Shown one piece after another: positions 25,543 through 35,802 of a stretch of DNA of 63,202 nt. The stretch is from Caballeronia udeis (GTDB taxonomy: Bacteria; Pseudomonadota; Gammaproteobacteria; Burkholderiales; Burkholderiaceae): the NCBI RefSeq assembly GCF_001544555.2, contig NZ_FCOK02000055.1, forward strand, positions 1 through 63,202. Reading direction: 5' to 3'. Within the stretch, counting starts at the first letter, position 1; every line of letters begins with the position of its first letter. The position numbers and the translations under genes were made by a program. The notes under the pieces were generated by a model. The model was not told the DNA's origin and searched no databases. It was given only the letters and a program-made list of their open reading frames with translations.

Positions 25543-25618
25543 TGGTGCCGGAAAGAGGAATCGAACCCCCGACCTTCGCATTACGAATGCGCTGCTCTAC
25601 CGTCTGAGCTATTCCGGC
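25543..25618 (-). tRNA. tRNA-Thr(CGT)
   Basis: The minus strand starts GCCGGAATAGCTCAG and ends TTCCGGC, A, encoded CCA. The anticodon loop TTCGTAA gives CGT, threonine. Length is 76 bases with CCA. Confidence 0.95.
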
Positions 25619-25671
25619 ATCAGAGAAACGAGATTATAAGTACCTTCCGGCGATTTTGGCAAGACCTTGGA

Positions 25672-26697
<1,026 letters not shown>

Positions 26698-26838
26698 TGC
26701 GTTGGCTCCAGGAGCGTTAGACGAATGCCTCAGATTCTACCCGCTCGGAATGTGTCTCCCGATGTCACAGGAATGTGGCGCACGTTCAACGGATTTCTGC
26801 GAAGCGGGTACCTGCTGGTTTTCGAGGCGTCTTCGCAT

Positions 26839-26866
26839 AAAAAAACCGGCGCCGCAGCGCCGGTTT
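26839..26866 (-). terminator. terminator of pepN
   Basis: On the minus strand ACCGGCGC pairs with GCGCCGGT around a short loop, followed by seven T. It lies 29 bases past the pepN stop. Confidence 0.85.
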
Positions 26867-26894
26867 CCGTCAACCGGGACCAACGATTGAACCC

Positions 26895-29603
26895 TCAGCC
26901 CAGCGCTTTTTCCACGATCTCGCGCACATCGCGCGATTTAACTTTCGACGCCACCTGTTCCAGCGCCGCGTGCGCCTTCTCGCTCAAGGCCGGCGTGTAC
27001 CGGCGCCATTGCTCGAGCGTGCGCGCGAGGCGTGCAGCCACCTGGGGATTCATTGCGTCGAGCGCAACAACCTGTTCGGCCCAGAACGCGTACCCGGAAC
27101 CGTCGGCGGCGTGGAATTGCGCCGGGTTCGCGCCGCAGAAGCTGAAGATCAGCGAGCGGGCGCGATTCGGATTTTTCAACGTGAACGCCGGGTGTTCCAT
27201 CAGCCTGCGCACGATGTCGAGCACATTGCGCTTCGGTCCGCCGCGTTGCGTGGCCTGCAGCGCGAACCATTTGTCGATGACAAGCGGTTCTTTCTCGAAG
27301 CGTTGGTAGAAGTCGCTGAGCGCCGCGTTGGCGAGGGTGGTATCGACCGAACCTGACGCGCCCGCCGTCAGCAGCGCGGACAACGCAGCCGACCGGTCGG
27401 TCATGTTGTTCGCGGCTTCGTACTGGGCGCTCGCCAGTTCGATGGCGCGGGTGGGGTCGTCGAGTTGGCTCAGGTAGGCGAGGGCGAGATTCTTCAGGCC
27501 GCGCTTGCCGGCGTCGTCCGGCGTCGCGCGATATTCGCCCGGTGTGCGATTCGCTTCGTACACGGCGAGCCACCGGTCGCGCAGGCCCGTGGCGAGGCGG
27601 CGGCTGACGAACACGCGAGCCGCGTGGACGGCGGCGGGGTCCGACACCGCCATCTGTTCTGCGAGATATCCCTCGGACGGCAACATCAGCGCCAGTTCCT
27701 GGAATGCCGGGGTAAGCGTGCTGTCGTCTAGTACCTGGGCAAACGCGGACACCACCTGGTCGTCGAGCGTCAGCTCCTCACCCTTCGATGCCCGATCCGC
27801 CAGCGCGAGCAGTTCGCGCGTGGCAAGGCGCTGCCCGGCTTCCCACCGGTTGAACGGATCGCTGTCGTGAGCAAGCAGGAAGGCCAGTTCTTCGTTGGTG
27901 TAGTCGTAGTCCACCACGACCGGCGCCGAGAAATTGCGCAACAACGAAGGCAACGGCTCTTCAGCGACGTCGGTGAACGTAAAGGTTTGTTCCTGTTCCG
28001 TGAATTCCAGAACGCGCGTGGTGCCTTGTGCCTCTTTCTCGCCTTCAAGTTTCAGCGGCGAGTCGGCGCCGCTCTTGCCGATCAGGCCGACCGAGAAGGG
28101 AATCAGCAGCGGCCCCTTCTGGGTCGCGCGCGCCGCCTCCGATGCCTCGCCATAGCCTTGCGTGAGCGTCAGCGCATAACGCTTCGTGGCGGCGTCGTAG
28201 CGCGTGCTTACCGTGATCCGGGGCGTGCCGGCCTGGCTGTACCAGCGCTCGAATTGCGCCAGGTCGCGGCCGTTCGCGTCAGCCATTGCGTGGCGGAAGT
28301 CGTCGCAAGTGACGGCCTGGCCATCGTGGCGCTGGAAATACAGGTCCATGCCGCGCCGGAAGCCGTCGCGGCCGAGCAGCGTCTGATACATGCGCACGAC
28401 TTCCGAGCCTTTTTCATAGACGGTCATCGTGTAGAAATTGTTGATCTCCACGTAGCTTTCCGGACGCACCGGGTGCGCCATCGGACCTGCGTCCTCGGCG
28501 AACTGCATCTGGCGCAGCACCCGGACGTCGTCAATGCGTTTGGTTGCGCGCGCCGCGTCGCTGGCCGCGCCGGGTTCCAGCCCGGCGGCCATGTCGGCGG
28601 AAAATTCCTGGTCGCGGAACACGGTCAGGCCTTCCTTCAGACTCAACTGGAACCAGTCGCGGCAGGTCACGCGGTTGCCCGTCCAGTTGTGGAAGTACTC
28701 ATGGCCGACCACGGCTTCAATGTTGCTGAAATCCACGTCCGTAGCTGTTTCAGGATTCGCGAGCACGTACTTCGTGTTGAAGATGTTCAAGCCCTTGTTT
28801 TCCATCGCACCCATGTTGAAGTCGCTCACGGCGACAATCATGAAGCGGTCCAGGTCGAGCTCAAGCCCAAAGCGGCGTTCGTCCCATTCGATGGAATGAA
28901 CCAGCGAATCCATGGCGTGCTGGGTCTTGTCGAGATCGTGGGGTTCCACCCAGACCTGCAGCAGCTTTTCCTTGCCCGAGCCGGTCTTCATGCGCTGCTC
29001 GAGCTTGACCAGCTTGCCGGCCACCAGCGCGAACAGGTAGCTTGGTTTCTTGAACGGGTCTTCCCAGCGTGCGAAGTGCCGGCCGTCTTCCAGATCACCT
29101 TCTTCGATCAGGTTGCCGTTCGACAACAGCACCGGGTACTCTGCCCTGTCCGCCCGCAGCGTGACCGTGTACGTGGCCATGACATCGGGGCGGTCAAGGA
29201 AATACGTGATGCGCCGGAAGCCTTCGGCCTCGCATTGCGTAAAGAAATTGCCTCCGGATACATACAGGCCCGACAAGCTGGTGTTCTCACCCGGATTGCA
29301 CGCGCTTTCCAGAGTCAGTTCAAACGCGTCGGGAATATTGCTCACCGACAAACCGTTCTCAGTTACGCGGACATCCGCATGCGGGCGCCCGTCCAGCGTT
29401 GCGCCGATGAACTCCATATGCTCGCCCATCAATTCCATGGTGGCCGCAGGCGCGGCGTCCGGATTGCGGCGCAGCCGCATGGTGTTGCGAACCACCGTGC
29501 GTTCGGGGACGAGGTCGAATTCGAGCGCGACGGTGTCAATCAGGAATGCGGGCGGCGTGTAGTCGGCGCGGCGGATTACGGCAGGTGCAGTCGAGTTGGA
29601 CAT
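26895..29603 (-). CDS. pepN: aminopeptidase N
   Basis: A 902-residue M1-family zinc metallopeptidase that removes N-terminal residues from peptides. The exopeptidase motif GAMENKGLNIFN and zinc site VGHEYFHNWTGNRVTCRD (HExxH with the distal E in the following LKEGLTVFRDQEFS) are present. A C-terminal helical domain completes the ePepN-type length. It is cytoplasmic, with no signal peptide. It has its own terminator; the gap to the divergent lipoprotein gene (29604-29857) should hold promoters for both. Confidence 0.96.
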   Translation of the reverse strand: MSNSTAPAVIRRADYTPPAFLIDTVALEFDLVPERTVVRNTMRLRRNPDAAPAATMELMGEHMEFIGATLDGRPHADVRVTENGLSVSNIPDAFELTLESACNPGENTSLSGLYVSGGNFFTQCEAEGFRRITYFLDRPDVMATYTVTLRADRAEYPVLLSNGNLIEEGDLEDGRHFARWEDPFKKPSYLFALVAGKLVKLEQRMKTGSGKEKLLQVWVEPHDLDKTQHAMDSLVHSIEWDERRFGLELDLDRFMIVAVSDFNMGAMENKGLNIFNTKYVLANPETATDVDFSNIEAVVGHEYFHNWTGNRVTCRDWFQLSLKEGLTVFRDQEFSADMAAGLEPGAASDAARATKRIDDVRVLRQMQFAEDAGPMAHPVRPESYVEINNFYTMTVYEKGSEVVRMYQTLLGRDGFRRGMDLYFQRHDGQAVTCDDFRHAMADANGRDLAQFERWYSQAGTPRITVSTRYDAATKRYALTLTQGYGEASEAARATQKGPLLIPFSVGLIGKSGADSPLKLEGEKEAQGTTRVLEFTEQEQTFTFTDVAEEPLPSLLRNFSAPVVVDYDYTNEELAFLLAHDSDPFNRWEAGQRLATRELLALADRASKGEELTLDDQVVSAFAQVLDDSTLTPAFQELALMLPSEGYLAEQMAVSDPAAVHAARVFVSRRLATGLRDRWLAVYEANRTPGEYRATPDDAGKRGLKNLALAYLSQLDDPTRAIELASAQYEAANNMTDRSAALSALLTAGASGSVDTTLANAALSDFYQRFEKEPLVIDKWFALQATQRGGPKRNVLDIVRRLMEHPAFTLKNPNRARSLIFSFCGANPAQFHAADGSGYAFWAEQVVALDAMNPQVAARLARTLEQWRRYTPALSEKAHAALEQVASKVKSRDVREIVEKALG

Positions 29604-29857
29604 GGCGGTTCTGATTGAGTTGAGCGGGTGCCTTTGCTTTCCAGGCGGCCTGGTGTCGGATCATTGTACAAAGGCTCGCGGGATCGTGTGCTCGATTCGG
29701 GGTCGGCCGAATGGCCTGTTTCCCGAACTTCAATGGACTGCGACGGTCTCTAAACAAGTGGAATCAGGCAGTTTTCGTGCAGTGCATGCAACACTTCATG
29801 GTTGCTGTTTCACAAACAACATCGCAAAGAAAATCAACAAGACAAATGAGGTCGGCC

Positions 29858-30604
29858 ATGACGTTGGGACGGTTGCGCGGGGAGTGGAAGGGTGCGGTGC
29901 GCGTGACGCTGATAGCGGGTTTCGCGTTGCTCGGAGGGTGTACCACCTACGTTCAGACGCAGGTCGCGGCGTTCTCTGACTGGTCCGGGACCGACGCCAC
30001 GCGGACCTACGCGTTCGTGCGCTCGGCGCAGCAGCAAAACAGCATTGAACAGAAGACGTACGAAGTGCTCGCCGCGAACGAGCTTGCCACCCATTCGTTC
30101 AAGCAGGTTCCCGACGCCAGCGCGAACTATCGCGTGGAATTGTCCTATTCGATCCGCGGCGACATGGTCACGGTGCGGCAGCCCGTCTACTACGATCCGT
30201 GGCCCATGTACGGCGGCTGGTACGGCCGGCCTTACGGCTGGGGCGGATATGAAGGGTGGGGGCCGTGGGGAGGGTGGGACATGGGGCCGACGGGGTATGT
30301 CGACCAAAGCTATCTGATCTTCGTCCACTCGCTGCGGATCCGCATGACCGAACGTGAGAGCGGGCGCGAAGTGTACAAAGTGACGGCGAGCAATTCAGGC
30401 GGCGAATCGTCGCTGGTCCGGGCCATGCCTTATCTGATCCGCAGCGCGCTCGCGGACTTTCCGCTGGGCAACGGCACGGTGCGCACAGTGAAGATTCCGC
30501 TCGACAAGACGGGCGGTGCCGGGAATGAAGCCCCGGTTGCAGTAGGGACGAACGAGAAGGCCGCCGCCCCGGCGCCTGTTCCGGCACCGGTACCTGTGCA
30601 GTAG
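29858..30604 (+). CDS. DUF4136 domain lipoprotein
   Basis: A 248-residue protein. The ATG at 29858 gives MTLGRLRGEWKGAVRVTLIA followed by lipobox FALLGGC; an ATG four codons earlier is possible. The DUF4136 domain includes FSDWSGTDATRTYAFVRS and YEVLAANELATHSFKQVP. A Gly/Tyr/Trp/Pro-rich segment in the middle (about residues 112-142) and a Pro/Ala-rich tail (APAPVPAPVPVQ) flank a second conserved block. Function unknown; anchored to the inner face of the outer membrane by prediction. It precedes the phosphonate operon by 194 bases and is not obviously part of it. Confidence 0.8.
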   Translation: MTLGRLRGEWKGAVRVTLIAGFALLGGCTTYVQTQVAAFSDWSGTDATRTYAFVRSAQQQNSIEQKTYEVLAANELATHSFKQVPDASANYRVELSYSIRGDMVTVRQPVYYDPWPMYGGWYGRPYGWGGYEGWGPWGGWDMGPTGYVDQSYLIFVHSLRIRMTERESGREVYKVTASNSGGESSLVRAMPYLIRSALADFPLGNGTVRTVKIPLDKTGGAGNEAPVAVGTNEKAAAPAPVPAPVPVQ

Positions 30605-30774
30605 CCGGCGAGCTGACTCGGCCTCCGCACCAAGTCAAGAAATATTTACCGTTACGAAGGCCGGCAGACTGATCCGGTCGCTGCCTCCGTTTCGGTTTGC
30701 GAAAACACTCGGATTCCGGACAAAAAACAGCATTCTTACAGGCGTGTGGCACAGTGCCCTGATATGCAATTAAA

Positions 30775-30797
30775 TTCGAAACGAGATATATTTCGAA
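30775..30797 (+). promoter_or_regulatory. paired TTCGAA palindromes with TATATT at the start of the phosphonate operon
   Basis: TTCGAA occurs at 30775-30780 and 30792-30797, flanking AT-rich sequence with TATATT at 30787-30792, directly before the ATG at 30799. There is no Shine-Dalgarno. A -10 here would put the transcription start at or near the A of the ATG, which suggests a leaderless message, with the palindromes as possible operator halves. Confidence 0.3.
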
Positions 30798-30798
30798 G

Positions 30799-31497
30799 AT
30801 GAACAAACCCCGCAACGCCCAATCCCATACGCTTCCCGAGCCCGCAACCTGGGATGCGCGGCTCGCCCGGCGGCTCGTTACACCGCTCGTCAGCACCCCG
30901 ATTACACCGAATCACCTGACCACGCTGCGCTTGCTGATTGGCATTGCCGGCGCTTATTACCTGTCGGGCGGCAGCTTCTGGTTGTGCAGTTTGGGTGCTT
31001 TGCTGATCGCGCTCTCCAATTTCGTCGACCACACCGACGGCGAGCTCGCGCGAATCAGCGGGCAATCGAGCAAAATCGGTCATTTTTACGACCTCGCGTG
31101 CGATTCGGTGGTGACTGTGCTGCTGTTCGTCGGTCTCGGGTTCTATGTGAGCGTGCATCATCCGTCCATGATCGTGCCGGCTGAGTGGCTTGGCGGGATT
31201 GCGGGCGTCGCCGTCGCGCTGATCTTCTTCCTGCGGATGCGGATTGAGTCAATGGCGGGCAAGAGCGGCACGAAGCAGGCCGCCATGGCGGGTTTCGAGA
31301 CCGAAGACGTCTTGTATCTGCTGCCGGTGGTGACGCTGCTCAACGGCATGACACCGTTCCTGGTGGCCGCCTCCATTGGCGCTCCGCTGTTTGCCGTGTG
31401 GGTTGTCGTGGACTATCAGCGCGCGCTCCGGTGTTTCGCCCAGGCCACGGCGCGTGCCAAAGACGCCGACGGTCAAGATTTGCAGGCTGTTCAATGA
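30799..31497 (+). CDS. CDP-alcohol phosphatidyltransferase family protein
   Basis: A 232-residue membrane enzyme. The full family motif D77-x2-D80-G-x2-A-R85-x8-G94-x3-D98-x3-D102 lies in FVDHTDGELARISGQSSKIG and the following residues. Around it are about six hydrophobic segments. Such enzymes move the phosphoryl (or phosphonyl) group of a CDP-linked substrate to an alcohol, as in phospholipid synthesis. Here it opens an operon with PEP mutase and two nucleotidyltransferases, so a CMP-phosphonate is the likely donor and a lipid alcohol the likely acceptor. This assignment of substrate is inference. The next gene starts inside its stop (ATGA). Confidence 0.88.
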   Translation: MNKPRNAQSHTLPEPATWDARLARRLVTPLVSTPITPNHLTTLRLLIGIAGAYYLSGGSFWLCSLGALLIALSNFVDHTDGELARISGQSSKIGHFYDLACDSVVTVLLFVGLGFYVSVHHPSMIVPAEWLGGIAGVAVALIFFLRMRIESMAGKSGTKQAAMAGFETEDVLYLLPVVTLLNGMTPFLVAASIGAPLFAVWVVVDYQRALRCFAQATARAKDADGQDLQAVQ

Positions 31498-32312
31498 ATT
31501 CATCGGTCGATTCCTTATCCCCCCGTGCGGTTGGCGGCAAGTCCGCTGAGCGCAAGAGCCTTCACGCTCCCGACGAAACCCTCGCCGCGCATCTCCAGCA
31601 CCTGTCTCCTGAGCGCCAGACCGCGAAGCTGCACGAAACGTTCGAAACCCAAGGTGCCTTCCTGTACCTGGACGACTTTCTGCCGCGCGAATTCACCGAG
31701 AAGCTGGTCGCGGCCGTCCACGCCGTCACGCCCGCCATCAACCGCAATTACCTGCCGGGACACAAGCAGGGCGGCAGCGTGAGCAGGCACGCGATCGACG
31801 AACTCGCGCCGTTCATTGCCGAGTTGTACCGGTCGCCGGCGCTGCTCAGCTGGCTGGAGAAAATCAGCGGCGACACGCTGCAGGAGTCGCCCGCCGACGA
31901 TCCGCACGCGTACGCGCTGTATTTCTATACAAAGGCGGGTGACCATATTGGCTGGCACTACGATACGTCGTACTACGAAGGGCGCCGCTACACGCTGCTG
32001 CTGGGCGTAATGGACGACTCGTCGTGCCGTCTCGAGTACGAGCTGCATACCCGTACGCCGGAGATTCCCGACCAGCCGGGTTCGGTGCAAATCCCCCCGG
32101 GCGGCCTCGTTTTCTTCGATGGCGACAAGCTGCGTCATCGCATCACGCCGGCTCGCGCGAATGAATTCCGCGTGTCGCTGACATTCGAGTACGTCACGAA
32201 TCCGAACATGCGGCCGTGGCAGCGTTTCATCTCGAACATGAAGGACTCGATCGCGTACTTCGGCTTCGGGCAGGTTTTCCGCCGCAAAGGCGGGAAGAAC
32301 GGCGCCGCATGA
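31494..32312 (+). CDS. 2-oxoglutarate/Fe(II)-dependent oxygenase
   Basis: A 272-residue protein starting at an ATG that overlaps the previous stop. The double-stranded beta-helix core carries H155-x-D157 in GWHYDTSYY, the distal H215 in LRHRITP, and R226 in EFRVSLTFEY for 2-oxoglutarate binding: a complete iron facial triad. An N-terminal helical segment (about residues 20-75) precedes it. In phosphonate pathways such enzymes often hydroxylate the C-P carbon chain or the lipid. Its substrate here is unknown; hydroxylation of the phosphonate headgroup or of the acyl or alcohol acceptor is plausible. Confidence 0.88.
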   Translation: MNSSVDSLSPRAVGGKSAERKSLHAPDETLAAHLQHLSPERQTAKLHETFETQGAFLYLDDFLPREFTEKLVAAVHAVTPAINRNYLPGHKQGGSVSRHAIDELAPFIAELYRSPALLSWLEKISGDTLQESPADDPHAYALYFYTKAGDHIGWHYDTSYYEGRRYTLLLGVMDDSSCRLEYELHTRTPEIPDQPGSVQIPPGGLVFFDGDKLRHRITPARANEFRVSLTFEYVTNPNMRPWQRFISNMKDSIAYFGFGQVFRRKGGKNGAA

Positions 32313-33316
32313 GCCGCGCCGGAACGGTCCTCCTGTCGCTCGGCGTGGTGTTGTTCATCGCGCTGCTGAGCTGGCAGGGCTTCGGTTCCGTCGCGACCGC
32401 GCTCGCGGCTGCAGGCTGGGGCCTGCTCGCGGTGGCGGCGTTCCACCTGCTGCCCGTCGTGATCGACGCGCTGGCTATCGAAACGCTCTTTCCCCGCCAT
32501 GAACGCGATGTGAGCTTCCGCGACGCGCTGCTCGCGCGCTGGACCGGTGAGTCGGTGAACAGCCTGATGCCGGCGGGGCAGATCGGCGGGCCCATGCTGA
32601 TGGTGCGCTATCTGTCACAGCGCGGCATGCGGGCGCGCGACGCTGCTGCGGTCATCACCGTCAGCACGACGATGCAATCTGTCGGGCAAATGATCTTCGC
32701 CATGATCGGCCTCGCGTTGCTTAGCAGCTACGCGTCGGGTGTGGGCATGCTGCTGCCGGTGCTGATCGTGATCGTGGTGTGCTCCCTGATGGTGGTCGGG
32801 TTTTTTTTCGCGCAGCGCAAGGGTTTGTTCGCCCGCGCGACGCGTTTCGCTTCGCAATTTGCCGCCCGGTTTTCAAAGAAGCGCGACTGGTCGTCGCTGG
32901 TGTCGCGCGCCGAAGCGGTGGATACCGCCGTGGTCGATCTCTACAAAAAGCCAGGACCGGTCGCGGTCAGTTTCGCATTGAGTTTGCTGGGCTGGATCGT
33001 GGGTACCGGCGAGGTGTGGCTTGCGCTGCATTTGCTGGGCTCGCCGGTTGGCTGGGGCGAAGCGCTGATGCTGGAAAGTCTCGGCCAGGCTATTCGGGGC
33101 GCGGCATTCGCCATTCCCGGTTCGCTCGGCGTCCAGGAGGGCGGCTATTTGCTGCTCGCGCGCCTGATCGGCTTGCCGCCGGAGGCCGCGCTCGCGCTTT
33201 CGTTAGCCAAGCGCGCGCGGGAGTTGCTGCTCGGCCTGCCGGGTATCGTTTATCTGCATTTCGCTGAAAAGGGCTGGCAGCGCCGTCGTCTCGCGCGCGT
33301 GCCGGAAATCGAATAA
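32309..33316 (+). CDS. flippase-like membrane protein (UPF0104, lysyl-PG synthase TM family)
   Basis: A 335-residue integral membrane protein with about eight hydrophobic segments. The blocks GESVNSLMPAGQIGGPMLMV near residue 75 and GAAFAIPGSLGVQEGGYLLL near 270 are the characteristic conserved motifs of the LPG_synthase_TM/UPF0104 family. These proteins are linked to transbilayer movement of lipids (as in MprF) or hopanoid and glycolipid export. In this operon it may move the phosphonate-bearing lipid across the inner membrane. The start overlaps the oxygenase stop by four bases. Confidence 0.85.
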   Translation: MSRAGTVLLSLGVVLFIALLSWQGFGSVATALAAAGWGLLAVAAFHLLPVVIDALAIETLFPRHERDVSFRDALLARWTGESVNSLMPAGQIGGPMLMVRYLSQRGMRARDAAAVITVSTTMQSVGQMIFAMIGLALLSSYASGVGMLLPVLIVIVVCSLMVVGFFFAQRKGLFARATRFASQFAARFSKKRDWSSLVSRAEAVDTAVVDLYKKPGPVAVSFALSLLGWIVGTGEVWLALHLLGSPVGWGEALMLESLGQAIRGAAFAIPGSLGVQEGGYLLLARLIGLPPEAALALSLAKRARELLLGLPGIVYLHFAEKGWQRRRLARVPEIE

Positions 33317-33337
33317 AGCATCACCGACAGGATCAAC

Positions 33338-34105
33338 ATGCGCGCAATTATTCTTGCCGCCGGGATGGGTTTGCGTCTCGTTCAGCCGGAAGGGCAGCAA
33401 CAGCCGAAGTGCCTGCTGCGTTTCGGCGAGTCGTCGCTGCTCGAACGCCATCTCCAACTGCTGAAGACGGCCGGCGTTGATGAAATCGTCTTTGTGCTCG
33501 GCTTCAAGCATGAACAGGTGGAAGCGGAACTCGCCGCGATCGACTGGAAACCGCATACGGAAGTGGTCGTGAACCGCGAGTTTTCGCTCGGCAGCGTGCT
33601 GTCCGTGCATACGGCGGCCGAAGCGCTGACCCGCGGCGGCGACGTGCTGCTGATGGACGCCGACGTGCTCTACGACGAACGCATTCTCGACCCGCTGGTG
33701 GCGGGCGCGGGACCGGTGAACCGGTTGTTGATCGACCGTGACTTCGAAGCCGGCGATGAACCGGTGAAGCTTTGTGTCGCGAACGGCGTGCCGGTGGAGT
33801 TGCGCAAGCAAGTGCTGGCGGACCTGCAATTCGATGTGATCGGCGAATCAGTCGGCTTTTTCCGCTTCGACGAAACCGCGGCGCGGCGTCTGGCCGAACT
33901 CGTCGCGGGTTATGTCGCGACGGGCCGTGCCAACTTGCCGCACGAGGAGGCCGTGCGTGATTTGCTGCTGGAACGCAGCCAGGTATTCGAGGTGGCCGAC
34001 GTAACCGGCGCGCCGTGGATAGAAATCGATTTTCAGAACGACGTTAAACGCGCGGCCGACGAAGTCTTGCCGCAACTGCGTCAGCTTGCAGGAGCTCTAC
34101 GATGA
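33338..34105 (+). CDS. stand-alone sugar/choline-phosphate-type nucleotidyltransferase
   Basis: A 255-residue NTP-transferase-fold enzyme. It opens RAIILAAGMGLRL with the canonical G-x-G-x-R NTP loop, then QPKCLLRFGESSLLERHL, and the metal-binding LLMDADVLYDERIL near residue 105. The phosphocholine/LicC-type cytidylyltransferases are the nearest pattern. It is probably one of two activating enzymes in the operon: it may make a CDP- or CMP-linked headgroup. It is 21 bases from the flippase-like gene and overlaps the PEP-mutase gene by four bases. Confidence 0.85.
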   Translation: MRAIILAAGMGLRLVQPEGQQQPKCLLRFGESSLLERHLQLLKTAGVDEIVFVLGFKHEQVEAELAAIDWKPHTEVVVNREFSLGSVLSVHTAAEALTRGGDVLLMDADVLYDERILDPLVAGAGPVNRLLIDRDFEAGDEPVKLCVANGVPVELRKQVLADLQFDVIGESVGFFRFDETAARRLAELVAGYVATGRANLPHEEAVRDLLLERSQVFEVADVTGAPWIEIDFQNDVKRAADEVLPQLRQLAGALR

Positions 34106-35802
34106 ACGCACCGTATCAACTACCCGCTGCCTATGCCCGCAGCCTTCGCCTGCGCGAGATGCTGCAGAGCAATCAGCTCGAATTCCTGATGGAAGCGCAT
34201 AACGGCTTGTCCGCGCGCATTGTGAAGGAAGCCGGTTTCAAGGCAATTTGGGGATCGGGTCTCACGATCTCCGCGCAGTTCGGCGTACGTGATAACAACG
34301 AAGCGAGCTGGACCCAGGTGGTCGACACGCTCGAGTTCATGGCGGACGCGAGCGACCTGCCTATCCTGCTGGATGGCGACACCGGCTACGGCAACTTCAA
34401 CAACGTGCGCCGGCTGGTGAAAAAGCTGGAGCAACGCGGCATTGCCGGCGTCTGCATTGAAGACAAGCAGTTTCCGAAGACCAATAGTTTTCTCAACGGC
34501 GAGCGTCAGCCGCTCGCCGAGATGGACGAATTCTGCGGCAAGATCAAGGCGGGCAAGGACTCGCAGAGCGATCCGAATTTCTCCATCGTGGCGCGCGTGG
34601 AAGCGTTGATCGCGGGCTGGGGCATGGAAGAAGCGTTGAAGCGCGCGGAGGCTTATCGCCAGGCCGGTGCGGACGCCATCCTGATTCACAGCAAGCTCTC
34701 GAAGCCGGACGAAATCCTCACGTTCGCGCGCGAATGGGCCGGCCGCGGCCCGCTCGTGATCGTGCCGACCAAGTACTACAGCACGCCAACCGATGTGTTC
34801 CGCAAGGCGGGCATCAGCACGGTGATCTGGGCGAACCATTTACTGCGCGGCGCGGCGTCGACCATGCAGGCGATCGCGAAGGAAATCCACAGCAGCGAGA
34901 CGCTCGTGAACGTGGAAGATCGCGTGGCGACGGTGAACGAAATCTTCCGTCTCCAGGACGCCGAGGAATATTCGGCCGCTGAGAGCGTGTATCTGTCGTC
35001 GGCGAGCGCATCGCGCAATGCCGTCGTGCTCGCGGCCAGCCGGGGTGCCGGGCTGGAAGCCGTTACCGCCGATAAACCCAAGGTCATGCTGCCGATCGCG
35101 GGCAAGCCGCTCTTGCGCCGTCTGGTCGAAGCGTTCAAGAAAGAAGGTATCAACGACATTACGGTGGTGGGCGGTTATCGGGCTGACGCCATCGATACAT
35201 CGGGGATCCGGCTGGTGGTGAACGAGAAGCACGAGCAAACGGGCGAACTGGCGTCGCTGGCATGCGCGGCGAAGTCGTTTACCGCCGACACCGTGATCTC
35301 CTATGGCGACCTCTTGTTCCGCAGCTACATTCTTCGCGATCTGGTGGAGTCGGACAGCGACTTCTGCGTGGTCGTGGATTCGTCGCAGACGCCGGCAGCC
35401 GGCGGGGCGTCGACGGACTTCGCGTACTGCTCGACCGCTGACGATCGCGCGTTGTTCGGACAGAAGGTCTGGCTGGAAAGCGTAACCAGTTCGGCCGGTC
35501 CGGCAAATTCGAAGACACCGCAGGGCCGCTGGATGGGCCTGCTCAACGTACGCGGCGAGGGCCGTGAACGGCTTGTCGCCATGCTCGAAAAACTGCAGGA
35601 ACGCGATGACTTCGACAAGCTCGACATGGCCGCGCTGCTCAACGCGCTGGTGGCCGCGGACGAGAAGATCGAAGTGCAGTACGTGCACGGTCACTGGCGT
35701 GGCGTGAACGACCTCGACGAGTTGCGTCAGGCCGGCGATTTCGCCCACGGACAAGCGCCGTACGGATCGAACGGCTCGGGCTCCTTGGAGGCTGGCGCGT
35801 GA
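34102..35802 (+). CDS. phosphoenolpyruvate mutase fused to a nucleotidyltransferase domain
   Basis: A 566-residue bifunctional protein. Residues 15-290 are PEP mutase: LLDGDTGYGNFNN (residues 89-101) and the diagnostic EDKxxxxxNS loop at 120-129 (EDKQFPKTNS), which separates mutases from isocitrate-lyase-type hydrolases. This enzyme makes the C-P bond, phosphonopyruvate from PEP. Residues 306-560 are an NTP-transferase fold starting NAVVLAASRGAGLEAV with DKPKVMLPIAGKPLL. The usual AAGxGxR loop is altered (S and G in place of the first G and the R). Fused domains of this sort, and PntC-type phosphonate cytidylyltransferases, activate phosphonates as CMP esters. Confidence 0.93.
   Translation: MNAPYQLPAAYARSLRLREMLQSNQLEFLMEAHNGLSARIVKEAGFKAIWGSGLTISAQFGVRDNNEASWTQVVDTLEFMADASDLPILLDGDTGYGNFNNVRRLVKKLEQRGIAGVCIEDKQFPKTNSFLNGERQPLAEMDEFCGKIKAGKDSQSDPNFSIVARVEALIAGWGMEEALKRAEAYRQAGADAILIHSKLSKPDEILTFAREWAGRGPLVIVPTKYYSTPTDVFRKAGISTVIWANHLLRGAASTMQAIAKEIHSSETLVNVEDRVATVNEIFRLQDAEEYSAAESVYLSSASASRNAVVLAASRGAGLEAVTADKPKVMLPIAGKPLLRRLVEAFKKEGINDITVVGGYRADAIDTSGIRLVVNEKHEQTGELASLACAAKSFTADTVISYGDLLFRSYILRDLVESDSDFCVVVDSSQTPAAGGASTDFAYCSTADDRALFGQKVWLESVTSSAGPANSKTPQGRWMGLLNVRGEGRERLVAMLEKLQERDDFDKLDMAALLNALVAADEKIEVQYVHGHWRGVNDLDELRQAGDFAHGQAPYGSNGSGSLEAGA

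Noticed and set aside
27867..29618. 583-codon frame antisense to pepN
   Set aside because: Shadow of a conserved metallopeptidase gene.
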